Positions 23,236 to 33,270 of a DNA stretch of 64,000 nt are shown piece by piece. A program made the translations under genes and the position numbers. Under the pieces are notes generated by a model that ran no database searches, had not been told where the DNA came from, and was given only the letters and a program-made list of their open reading frames with translations. The stretch's first letter is position 1, and each line of letters starts with the position of its first letter. The DNA is from Gnetum montanum (lineage: Eukaryota; Streptophyta; Gnetopsida; Gnetales; Gnetaceae): the NCBI GenBank assembly GCA_015680685.1, contig MNCI01014915.1, positions 253,889-317,888 of the forward strand, in the 5' to 3' direction.

Positions 23236-24814
23236 ATCTCTCCCTTTTCATTCAGTCATGGGGAAGATGGCCACCTATGCTGATCATTGGAGGCCCTCAA
23301 TTCTTTTAAGTTTTTATTTTATACATTTTTTTTTTACAAATTTCTTTAACTTTTCTTATTTTTGTTTTACAACATCATTTATTATTTTTCATTTGTTTAT
23401 GTGTGAGTGTGTGTGCGTATTTTATCCATCTTGTAAGTTTGTCACCCAATAAGTATTCTTCACGATGGTATGAACCATTTTCCATTGATTGCTAATGTTT
23501 GGTTTTTACCTTTAAGTTATGATGTTGATACTAAGGTATGGTTCTTTTGATATGGCAGGCAATGAGTCCACTTCATCCATACATCCACAAATTTCTATGG
23601 TCTCTCTTGGCTTGGAACTATATAGTCCCTTTCTAAATAAGAACTATAACGAATCGGTGACTGAGCATTTCTCAAACTAAGGAAGGACTCAAGGATTGAA
23701 AAGGGTGTGACTTCAAGGGAACTTGATGCATCTATGTTGGTCATTCTCTTAGGTGCTTGGATGTTTTCTTCTTGAATTTTCTTACCGTTTCGACGTTACC
23801 CAATTATCGAGAAGTTGAGTAAATAAAAATAAGAATTCTTTGCATGGTGTGATTCTCATGCATAAACACATAAAACAACACAAAAAAAAGTGAGAATTCA
23901 AAGCACACCCCTTAGATGAAATAATCACTTGGGCTACAAGCACTGGTTATGGAACTAAAATAAAAATAAAAATGATTCCTCTAACTAAGGCCCTTCTCAC
24001 TTCCCATTCTCTCCTCCTTCGTTTTGTTGGAATGGTGGTGGCTCTTAGGGGAGGCATTCTTGTTATTCAAGTAGATGGATTGGCCAAATGCATTAATGCA
24101 AAGTCACTGGATGTGGTTTGTTTGAGGCTGGATTTGGAATGGGATTTACTAAGTCACATTAATCATGAAACATACAAGGGGCTGTTCACAACCTTGTTCT
24201 TGAGATTCCATTCCATTCTCTCCTTCCATCATTCTTCCTCCATTTGTTCACCTCATTGTCGGTTGTATCATTAGTGTATATTTTGGTGGATGCCTTGTTT
24301 TCTCTTTGGTATATTCTTGTGGTTAAGACTTTAACTCTTGTTCCAAATGACATTCCCAAAGCCTAAGGACTCTTTGAATGTGGATTTGTCAGGGCATTAA
24401 GGGCATGAGCCTACTTTGGGGAGGACCCACTGGCATTCCTATTTGGTGCACTAGTTAAATTCTTTTCCTTAACATTTTTGCAATCCACTCTATTTTGTTC
24501 ATTTCCATCCTGACATCCACTTCATCGATGTTATAGTTGTCTCTTTTTCTCCATCTTTCTTATTCTTTTTCCTTCTCCATTCTATCACTACCGAAGGTTC
24601 GCTCTTAGTCATGGGGGTCCTGGTCCAATTTTTTCGATTGTCACCACTATTATATCTCCAGACCCCTACACCTTCGGTAGTCACCACTATTATATCTCCA
24701 GACCCGCAATCAACCATACCACAACTCAGCCAATGGACCTTTCACTGAGGCAAGGTATCAACTGCATTGAAATTCATTTACCCTTGCTAATATAAGACTG
24801 TGTTGTGTGTGCAG
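23236..24814 (+). repeat. B spacer between deleted pol and third ORF
   Basis: Matches the A1 spacer: the internal purine motif CATGGGGAAGATGG at 23258, GGCAATGAGTCCAC at 23560, CATGGTGTGATTC near 23845, GCTACAAGCACTGGTTATGG near 23935, and GGGGAGGACCCACT near 24419. A second PPT-like word, AGTCATGGGGGTCC, is at 24608-24621. A tandem repeat of a TCACCACTATTATATCTCCAGACCC unit occurs at 24640-24706. No supported gene. Confidence 0.72.
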
Positions 24815-24815
24815 A
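24784..24815 (+). promoter_or_regulatory. Candidate branch point and 3' splice site in B
   Basis: TTGCTAATA (branch-like) lies about 24 nt before TGTGCAG, which abuts the ATG at 24815. Confidence 0.5.
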
Positions 24816-25020
24816 TGGCAATCATGCAACAATGGATTGGATTTTAAAGGAATACTTGGAATGGATCGATGTTGAAGCAGCTATGCAAGGAATGAGATTA
24901 ATGATGTGCTTACAGATGGACAATGAAAGGCGCAATCTTGGCGTTGGCAGCAACAGACTTCTTCTCTCTTCTCTCTTCTCTCTCAGCTGCCAAATAAGGC
25001 CTGATGTCAAATGTATAAAG
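24815..25020 (+). pseudogene. Stump of the third ORF in B
   Basis: The ATG follows the candidate acceptor directly, but only about 60 codons remain before sequence typical of the 3' untranslated part (TGTTCACTCTTG..GTGAACACC). The 2.6-kb body seen in A1 is deleted. Confidence 0.45.
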
Positions 25021-25170
25021 TGTTCACTCTTGTTGTTGTGAACACCAGTTTTGTTTTGTCTTGTAATGATGATCCCTTCACATGTCATCCCATTCACCAT
25101 TAGTTTCATTCAGTCAATAATCCCATACCTTCCCAATATTTTGTAAGGAACTCGAGGACGAGTTTTCATT

Positions 25171-25184
25171 CAGTCATGGGGGTA
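25171..25184 (+). promoter_or_regulatory. 3' polypurine tract of B
   Basis: CAGTCATGGGGGTA abuts TGATGGG of the 3' LTR. Confidence 0.8.
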
Positions 25185-25948
25185 TGATGGGACGCGATAT
25201 CGCGGTGCATCGTCAAGTCTATAAATAAGATGCGGCTCTCCCTTGTTTCCCATTCTTGGCCTAGACCGTAGCAAAACTCTGCCAGTTTTACCTCTCCAGA
25301 GATAGAATAATTTCCATGTGCCCGCAGTAGGAACTCCAAAGTGAACGGATCTTTATTCGAGCAAATATTGTACCTGAACACAAGTTTGTGTAGAGAAATA
25401 AAGACGAACTTCTTGGATAAACCTTGCAGTGCATGGATTAGGCTAAATAGGACTTTCATTACTGTTATTTATTATTCGTCATTTAAATGCTTTATTAGCT
25501 AATTAAATCTCTCTCAACCCTTCTCCCGTAGTTAAGTGCATTCAGTACGACCGCTTCGAGCACGTGCATTACTCTTAGTGATCCCAGCAACGAATAGCGT
25601 TTGGTAACCAAGGTTGCATTGGTTCAGGGTGTGAACGGTAAGTGGGAATGGATGCTGATGCTAGGTTAATTAAGGCTTAGTTAGTTAGTTAAAGTTAGTC
25701 AATTAGTCTCTTCACCCTTCACCTCATTAGCATAGGAGATAAAACAGAAAAGATATAAAAATCACATACCTCAGACTTACTTAACCATACAATCGTGACA
25801 ACTATAAGTAAGCCTGGGAAGACAACGAATGATTAACCTTAAGTGTTCCATAAGGCGTGTAGGCACTTAGTCTGCAGAGTTCGACCGGATTGTGTGTGTA
25901 ATGCTCATATTCGTATGGTTGAGTGTAGGGGTACCTCGCCACTCATCA
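25185..25948 (+). mobile_element. 3' LTR of B
   Basis: Begins TGATGGGACG, ends CCACTCATCA. It has a TATA box (CTATAAATAAG) at 25218-25228 and AATAAAG near 25397. The U3 word array is shortened by about 70 bp, keeping only one GATATCGCG. U3 losses in the two LTRs are complementary, so neither is a copy of the other in that part. Confidence 0.88.
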
Positions 25949-26402
25949 ACCCCTTTGTGAGTCAAGCATTTTGACATCTTAGCAAATAGATCAGCAAGCA
26001 GAAGAATAGTGACTATACCACTCGGTGTAAGCAGTGTCTCTCTGGCGTTGCATCACCCGTTGTATACCTTTCAAACAAGGCAAAGAATCAAACCCACGAC
26101 CTTGGGGCAATGCACTTTCTCACCTGAGTTTGTTTTGCTATTTCCTTACTATAATCGTTGTTTTGCACTATTTTTGTCATCTTGCATTTATTGATCATCA
26201 AATCATCTCACGTGTCTCGCTTCTGAAACAAACGTTTACGCAAAGTTAAGATACATCAATTAAGTCCTTGTCAGATCGACCAGACCGTTCAGGGTGCCCC
26301 GTTTCCATTTCTCTCCAGCACGGCCCTCGCACGGATTCAAGGTTAAACTGTTTACTCGGCAACCTCTCGATGTTCCAGCCACCAACGTTTTCGATCGCTA
26401 CA
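25949..26402 (+). mobile_element. D2 LTR, 3' segment (R/U5)
   Basis: Continues D2 after the B insertion. Positions 26130-26402 match D1 (1-261), both ending GCTAYA. GTCAC follows at 26403-26407 and also occurs at 16718-16722, consistent with a target duplication if D2 begins at 16723. If it begins TGTCAC at 16717 the left flank is GTGCC, three of five bases matching. Confidence 0.6.
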
Positions 26403-27040
26403 GTCACTTTAAATAATAGTTTCTTGATGTAAATCTACTATAGCTAGAAAAGCATACGTGATTTTATAAGTATTTCATCACTCCATCACTAGCCCACTAG
26501 GAGCCATGGTTGTATCCTCTACCTAGTTCCTTTGGGATATACTTTTTGTATTTATTTCACTCAAAATGTCATTTCAATCTTCTAAATGCATATTTAATTC
26601 TAATTCCAAGTGCTTTCTTTAAGCAATCAAAATGATGAACCCTACTTACATTGAAATTCATATCAATGATAGAGGTAAAATGGCAATATAATCAATTAAA
26701 AATATTAATAAGATAATACAAAATTTTATGTTTAACAACATTAAATAGTTAATATAAAGAATTTGTATATTCACTAAAAGATATTTAAAATCTTTTTGTT
26801 AATTATAATTTTTGATATCAAAATCATGAAATAAAAGAAAAAGCTTAATAAAAGGGGCATTGGATATAAATTTATTATTACGAGGTGGTGCATAGTGTTA
26901 ATGTTTAAGTCTCACCTTGGACATAAGACTAACTTGTTTTTAATGTATATATTCTTAAATGCAAAGTCCTATAGATCTTAATGGATTTGGGATTTTTCGC
27001 TGTAAAAAATAAATATTATAACTTGGATATAATTAAAAAA
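26403..27040. other. AT-rich stretch, nothing recognised
   Basis: About 640 bp, strongly AT-rich, without an ORF of more than about 40 codons and without similarity to the other repeats. It should contain the rest of the C LTR if D2 is a simple insertion, but I could not align it. Confidence 0.4.
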
Positions 27041-27780
27041 TTATTAAAATATTGGGAACTCAAGAACAGTACACCAGATATTCCATGAATAAATGGTAAT
27101 CTGATACAACAAACCCCACCTCACCGTAAAGAGAGACATCGTGTGAGAGATGTCCCAGAATGGTGGTTCTCTTGGGCTCTCCCCATGGTTCGGGGGCCAT
27201 GGAACACTCTGAGGTGCCCTCCGGTGGCTCTCAAGTGTTACAAAACCCACCCCAGCTTGGTGGTGCCAAGCTAGCAATAGAACACCCTCCTATTGCACTC
27301 TCTTCTAAGTCCTCTTCATTCCCTTCTTTTCCGTGGAGAACTACATGGGCCTGATTCTACGACGGTCGTAGATATGTAGGCAACCAAGACTGGATAGTTT
27401 TGGTGCGGTGCCAGGCCACACCTTGTACCAGATCGTGAGGGATCTAGGGGTGGGGCACCTTCCCTTGTAGGTGCATCGTCTCCCTCTCACCGGTGTTGTC
27501 TACAAGGTTATGTGTGTGCACTTGTTAGTATGGTCCTCGTTTTGGAGTTGGTTTCCCTCCATGAGGTGCGTGGTCATGTATGTTAAGAAGCTATGCTTCT
27601 GCTTGCACTCACTCGTGAGTTGCTTGCTTAGAGACGTATTCCCCAGGGCTTCCACCCCAGATCCATTGGATCTTCGTGAATTCTTTAGGGTGCCGGGCAA
27701 CGTTGAGGTAACCTTGTTACACATCGAGTACCCTACCTCGTAAAAGCTAAATGCCTAGACCAATTAGGTACACCCTGGGT
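27041..27780 (+). repeat. GC-rich unidentified segment
   Basis: About 740 bp clearly richer in G and C than both flanks. It contains TACGACGGTCGTAG (a 14-bp palindrome near 27357-27370) followed by ATATGTAGGCAACC, a phrase that reminds me of R/U5 sequence in some plant LTRs. Longest ORFs are about 90 codons with no family resemblance. Probably a fragment of an LTR or untranslated leader. Confidence 0.3.
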
Positions 27781-28659
27781 AATGGCTACTAATACATAAC
27801 ATTTAATCTGTATGCTATTAACAGCAGCTACTATTTGCAAACAGTACCAGTTTGCGTTATTGAAAAGCTGTTCTCATTATGTCTATTCTTCTTTAAAACT
27901 GTCACTCTTGTCTTAACTCGCAATCAGCGTTGGGATTTTAAATTTGCAGTGCGACCCCTGTATTTTCTTTGACGGTTTCTGTTCACAAACTTTGCACCCC
28001 ATAGGCATCAAGCTTCGTCAAAATAAAAACTTTGCCTTGCATATTTGTAATGCATAAGCTAATGCCTACAAAACCCATGAACAGTAAGAATAATTATTAT
28101 ACATACGGAATATGTATTCCATATGATGTTGGGTGATTCTCTTGTTGTAACTTTGACGATTTTACAGAATTCTTAAATGTTCAAGCAACAACGTAAAATG
28201 CATCTGAATGCACAATAAGAAATAAAACACGTTCAAATGACGGTGGAGATTGTAGAATCCCAGGATTGATTGCTCAAGGACGGTGTATATCAGTCACACA
28301 GGTATTCCAGGTCCAATATTTGGCAAATGCAGCAGAGCATTATCCTAAAGCCTGCACTGCAGGTATCCGATTAAAAGAAAACCACACTGTTATTGTAACT
28401 TTTTTTTTCAGTCAATGTCTTTTCCGTGTTCAAGTAGCAGTTGTGTTGAAAACCTCGAGTTCCAAAATCATCATCTTAACCCTAAAACCCACAAAGCCTG
28501 CAATCCTTGCAAGTACTCCACCAAGCTCAAGTCTGTTGTCGGCGAAGCTCAACAAATGGAGAAAAGCAGAAAAATAACAACATCAGTGGAGGTTTCAATG
28601 AGTTGCAAATGGTTGCTGCACAGGCTTTCTCACACCTGCTGAGTTTTGCAGATTCACCC
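27781..28659. other. Transposon-poor sequence, no gene recognised
   Basis: About 880 bp of apparently single-copy sequence. The overlapping ORFs near 28266-28642 have ordinary composition and no motif I recognise. It lies just upstream of the hairpin at 28660 and could contain its promoter, but I see no convincing TATA box. Confidence 0.35.
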
Positions 28660-28854
28660 ATTCAGGATAGTCTGGCTTAGACCGGATTGGTTATTGCTGT
28701 TCCTTCCCTTCCCATGCAAGCAACATCAATCTGTTACTTACCATGCAAGCTGTTCGTTAGAAACTGATGATGTTGCTTGCATGGGAAAGCCAGTTTTAAA
28801 TCCAAGGAATAGCAATAACCAGTCCGGTCTGAGCTAGAAAAGCCCATCTTGAAT
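28660..28854 (+). ncRNA. MIRNA-like foldback (unidentified)
   Basis: A long imperfect hairpin. 28675-28705 pairs with 28804-28834 over 31 bp with only G-U wobbles. 28710-28729 pairs with 28768-28787 in 20 perfect base pairs (TCCCATGCAAGCAACATCA against its complement). Between them is an asymmetric bulge of about 14 nt on the 3' side. The loop is about 30-38 nt and repeats the word CCATGCAAGC. Pairing continues more loosely to ATTCAGGAT / ATCTTGAAT at the base. Size and two-segment stem fit a plant miRNA precursor. I do not recognise the arms as a known family, and a decayed foldback transposon is the alternative. Confidence 0.5.
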
Positions 28855-30942
28855 CTGGAAAACTTGCTCAAGGGTGGAGAAAGTCCTTGCTGCAATGATT
28901 AGCAACTTCTTGAAACCTCCTCCACACAGAATGATGTTTTTTTCCAGCACGGGGAATGAAAAAACTGCTTTTGCATTTGCAAAAACATCTGACCAAACGA
29001 TGCCGGCGTTTCAGTGGAAGCGGCCATCACTAACGGTGATTTTGTTTTCTTTCTTCTTTTTCATTTGTTTTCAACTTTCTTATTCTTGTAGTTTGGTGGT
29101 TTGAAAATTTTATCCTGGAAAATAACCACCATGAAAATGGCTTTTGTTGGTGTTTTCCCATCTGGTTTTTCTTCCGCGGATGTTTAGAAAGGGAAGAAAT
29201 TTTCGTTGTTGGATGCTGCGTAGCCTAGTAGGGATCACCCAAAAACTAGCGTTTTATTTTAGCTCTATATTGATTAATTTAGCTCTCTCTTTTACTGTCC
29301 ACTGTCCAGTGTTTGCTTGCCGTCGAAATGCCATACGCAGCAATGAAGTTGTGAAAATGTTTTCTTTCTATGCATACCGAACCGAACAGAAGTGGAGCGA
29401 CCTTACAGTGCAGTAAGTATTATTGATAGTCCTTTTTAATACTCAGATCTCTCATCTACGGTTGGTTTATTTTGTTTTGGTATTTTTGTTTTTTAATTCT
29501 TACCTGCCAAGCTATGCACCGGAGATCCACGGACAAATTTTGACTTTACCGCTATGGATTTGGGAGCGGGTAGAGAATCACATTAAATCCACAATGTATA
29601 TGTATTTCATAATTTGCAATGAAATTTTGTCTTGATTTCCAGGTATACATTGAAATGTTAACATTACATTGTATTATTGTATTATTCATTGCCATTTAAT
29701 TGTTACCTGGTTTTCCTCGATTTATTGAATTAGTTCTTGCCTTTTCCTTAATGTATGCATTGTGCATTAAAATCTTACTGAATCTTACCAGAAACTTCAT
29801 ATTCCATTGTTATGCATTGTGCATTAAAATCTTACATATCTTTTCCTCTTTCTGAATCTTACCAGAAACTTCATATTCCATTGTTATAAATTCTGTTGCG
29901 GCTTAATTTCATTCCTGAAAAGATTGGATCGAGCAACAAAAAGGATTTCATTTTATTGCTGTGATTTTGGTTGTTGCAGAAATTATATCTCTGGCTTGAT
30001 TATGGCTCTGGAGTAAGGAGATGGATTCGATGCTCTCCGTACCTTTGCAAATTCTCTTGCTTCAGTTTAGTGGTGATTTGCAATTTGTTCTATGTTGCAG
30101 GTTGTGGTTTTTTCTGTATTACACATTGCAAATTGTGCTATGATTTTGTATTGAAGGTTATGGTATTGCTATGCAATTTGCAATATTAATTTTGTACTAC
30201 GTTGATGTACAAGAAAAGAAATGAATCATGAAGAAAGGAAAACAGCAACTGTAATACATTGCATTGTTACTTTTTAAGCTTTGCTGGTAACAAGGTTCTG
30301 TTCTAAGATTTTATCTAGTTTCAAGTTATGATCCAAGCTTCAATAATGTTTATTCTTTGTTCCTGCTTTTTATTTACATTTTTTTGGCTGTATTGTATTG
30401 GACAAGATTTTAGTTTTATGCACAGGGAATAGTTTTCTGAAATCCCTATGCAAAACAGAATAAAGAATAGATTTTCTTGATTAGGGTTCTTTCAATAGCT
30501 ATTAAGTACATCCATCTATAATTTTCAGTCCTTATTGAAATTCCATCCTGTAATTTCAAAAAATTATCACTGTTTTGTGTTTTCAGTTTTTTCCCTCACT
30601 CTGTTATTGTTTTGTATTTTCAGATTTGTTGCATTGAATGACATTTTAGTCTTAAAACCCTCAAAACATTTTCCTAAAAGCTCTATGCAAACAGAAAAAG
30701 AAAGAATAGATACCTTTAGTCAGGGTAATTTGGGTGATTGGTAAGCATATGTATTTGTAGTTTTTTTTTTAAATTCATTTTAACTCTTATATTTAAATTT
30801 AAATTTTCTCTATCACTGGCTACCATCCCTTCTCCACTTTTTCTTGAGGCACACATACCCAAATATGTTCAGAATCACAAATTCTTGATTCCTTGCTTCC
30901 ACGAATTGGATGCATAGCTGCCAAGTAATACCTTGTTTTAAA
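28855..30942. other. Transposon-poor, T-rich sequence with intron-like features
   Basis: About 2.1 kb with no supported protein. Several polypyrimidine-AG sites (for example TTGGTTGTTGCAG ending near 29980 and CTATGTTGCAG near 30100) make it look like introns or untranslated exons of a noncoding transcript. Short ORFs have no recognisable domain. A direct duplication at 29754-29885 is listed separately. Confidence 0.35.
29754..29885 (+). repeat. Direct tandem duplication, about 57-75 bp units
   Basis: Copy 1 (29754-29810) and copy 2 (29811-29885) share TATGCATTGTGCATTAAAAT and GAATCTTACCAGAAACTTCA. Copy 2 has an extra 17 bp in the middle. Confidence 0.8.
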
Positions 30943-31355
30943 TGTTGCATTTCCTATTTTTCTCCTTCTCAAAATATGTACCTGACTTGTTTTTGTTTTT
31001 TAATTTTATGGCCAGGGAATTAATGTAAATGTCATAAATGCTTTGACATTTTGCAACCCAACACACCAACTCACAGTGGTGCAAGATGTGGAGATAGCTT
31101 TATGGAGTTTAAGGTGATGTATTTCAAGAAACTCCATGGAAATAGAATTCACAGTAGTATCAGAAATGGGTGGGGCACTGTGGTTAGAAAGCTTGACATT
31201 AAACACCAGATCGGTTTACATTAATGTTGGTCATATGAATTAACTGTTACCCGGCATGGTAGATTTAGATGATTAAGTTATGAATTAGACAGGTTGTGAC
31301 AGTTTGTTTTCTTTTCATGGCTCGGAATCCCTATATATAAAAACAGTAAAATAGT
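30943..31355 (+). repeat. Left arm of a large inverted duplication
   Basis: Nearly all of this arm matches the reverse complement of 31783-32147, with a 75-bp extra block at about 31145-31220. It contains a good 3' splice site (T-rich tract, then GCCAG at 31011-31015) followed by a short open frame GINVNVINALTFCNP. The reverse-complemented right arm reads GINVNVTNALPFCNP after its own AG, suggesting that an intron-exon piece of some gene was duplicated. The last 45 bp match the other arm in direct, not inverted, orientation. Confidence 0.7.
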
Positions 31356-31782
31356 AGTTTTGATATTGAAAGCTTTGGTTCACGAGATGGCAAAATATCA
31401 GAAACTAATCAATTCGCATTGCTGGGAGACTTGTTATGCATAAACTTTACAAACAAAGAAAACAAACGATATTTCAACATTGTACAGACCCGGCTTCAAG
31501 TACAGATGCTCAAAACTGCAGCACTTTCTTCCATTCCAAATAAACTTGGATCGTGCTTATTTGTAGGCATCAAGAACACCTATAGGCAACATTTTTAAAG
31601 AAATGACTTGCTAAGCAGTGGAAATCAACTGAATGCATAAAGAAAACACGATGAAAATAAAACTAAATCAGTGAACAGAAATACCAGTAGCAACAGCAGC
31701 TATCATAAATGACAAGGTTTGCTGATTTCTGGAGTCTAACAACATTCATCCACAGCACCAAAATAAGCTTCCAAACATACAT

Positions 31783-32147
31783 TCATGGGTCTGAATCTCT
31801 ATATTTAGACATAGTAAAAAGAAAACAAACTGCCATAAGCTATCTAATTCATAACTTAATCATCTAAATCTACCATGTTCACCATCTGCGACAGAAACTC
31901 AGAGCATCCCGGGGTAACAGTTAATTCATATGACCACCGTTAGTTCATATTTCCATGGAGTTTCTTGAAATACATCACTTAAAACTCTATAAAGCTATCT
32001 CCAGATCTTGCCAGCACTGAGTTGTTGTGTTGGGTTGCAAAATGGCAAAGCATTGGTGACATTTACATTAATTCCCTGCTCGTAAAATTAAAAAAACAAA
32101 ACAACTTAGTTACTCATTTTGAGAAGGAGAAAAATAGTAAATGCAAC
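31783..32147 (-). repeat. Right arm of the inverted duplication
   Basis: Partner of 30943-31355, separated from it by about 430 bp of unrelated sequence. A block of about 30 bp near 31890-31915 is missing from the other arm. Transcription across both arms would give a long double-stranded RNA. Confidence 0.7.
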
Positions 32148-32449
32148 ATCACTCAAATTTAATTCATGTACAATTCATTTCAGTAATAAATTTTTCTCTT
32201 TCCCACATCAGGTCAGATCAAGCCTATTGATTATCTCTGTTTTCTTTTTTATCATGTGGTATCAAATCAGGTTACATCAAGTCTATAAGAATATTATAAA
32301 AAGATTATGTATTTAAAATTTGAAGAATATCATTTTCTTTTGAGCTTGATCTTACTATTTCATGAAATTATTTTATTGATAAAATTAAAGAGAAGCTTTG
32401 ATAAGTAGAAAGAAAAAATGCTCACCATTGTTTGCAAAGTTTTAGTTAT

Positions 32450-33270
32450 CAAATAAATGCTTCAATTAACTTATGTTTATTACTCTAGTTGGGGTCTTTC
32501 TAAAACTTTTTATAAGAGAATTGATCATATTATTTGCTAGTTTTTTTGGTTAGCTAAGCAATTTAGAAAAGGTTTTTCTAAAGTTGCTTGGGATATTTGC
32601 ACTAGTAGTAAGAAAGATGGAGGACTTGGCCTTATTAATTATTATAAGTAGGGCATTTTTCTTGTAGAAAAATGAATTGCAAAGTGCATTAATAGAAATG
32701 GTGTTTGGATGCTCCTTTTATGAAATTGACTTATACAAGAAAAACCCAAGAATCATAATAGTCTTCTAATAACTTTCTTTATTGTCTTTTTTTTTGTTAG
32801 GTCATTTCTATTTTTGTTTTTTAATTCTTAAACAACTTTGGAAGACATGGTGAGCTTAGTAAATATTTAAATTACAATTGTATTATAGTTTTAGAAGATA
32901 TGCTTAAGCAGGTTAGTCCATAGTGGCTTCCTTTTAATAAAGGAGCTTGGGCTATTATTGTATCTAGATTGTGTACCACTTGGAGTGGATTTGGAGTCAC
33001 TATAGCTTTTTGTTTACATATGCATGATAGATGGATTACTTGAAATGAAGCTTCTAGCCTCTATGGTTTGAATAGAATGAGGAAATATAATTTTGATAAA
33101 TTAGTTTCCAAGCTTGAGAATTTATTTAAAGTCAATAATAGATTTTTTTAGATCTTTTTTTAAAAGAAAGATATATTACCCTTTTAATTCAAAAGTTGCC
33201 TATGAGATTATTACAAAGAATAATTGTCAGAGTAGGTTCACTTTTATTAATTTAACCTTTGATTCCGAGT
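32450..33270 (+). pseudogene. L1-type LINE remnant, left piece (RT C-terminal region)
   Basis: The decayed translation reads FSKVAWDICTSSKKDGGLGLINYY (32575-32650), the WxxxCxPKxxGGLG motif found after the RT domain of plant L1 LINEs. Further on, PFNKGAWAIIVSRLCTTWSGFG and NRMRKYNFDKLVSKLENLF (32930-33130) fit the inter-domain region. The zinc-finger part resumes at 45413, beyond the gypsy element G. Stops and frameshifts are many. Confidence 0.6.

Larger units (their letters stand above)
19015..25948 (+). mobile_element. Element B: young, gag-pro-only Athila/Tat-like retrotransposon
   Basis: LTRs at 19015-19783 and 25185-25948, primer site, gag, protease, a large internal deletion removing RT, RNase H and integrase, the conserved spacer, a stump of the third ORF, a polypurine tract and the 3' LTR. 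Outside U3 the two LTRs differ at only a few per cent of positions by eye, making this the youngest copy here. The 5-bp flanks (ATCCA left, ACCCC right) do not match, despite the youth. It could only move with proteins supplied by another element. Confidence 0.88.

Noticed and set aside
24640-24706. Possible CRISPR-like or minisatellite array
   Set aside because: Only two copies of a unit of about 40 bp, no spacers; a simple tandem duplication within the B spacer.
26009-26249. Two overlapping 60-70 codon ORFs containing FQTRQRIKPTT
   Set aside because: They lie in the R/U5 part of the D2 LTR, conserved as noncoding repeat with D1.
28874-29104. 76-codon ORF ending in a hydrophobic Phe-rich stretch, possible small membrane protein
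   Set aside because: The hydrophobic run comes from T-rich intron-like DNA, the start has no supporting context, and there is no similarity to a known family.
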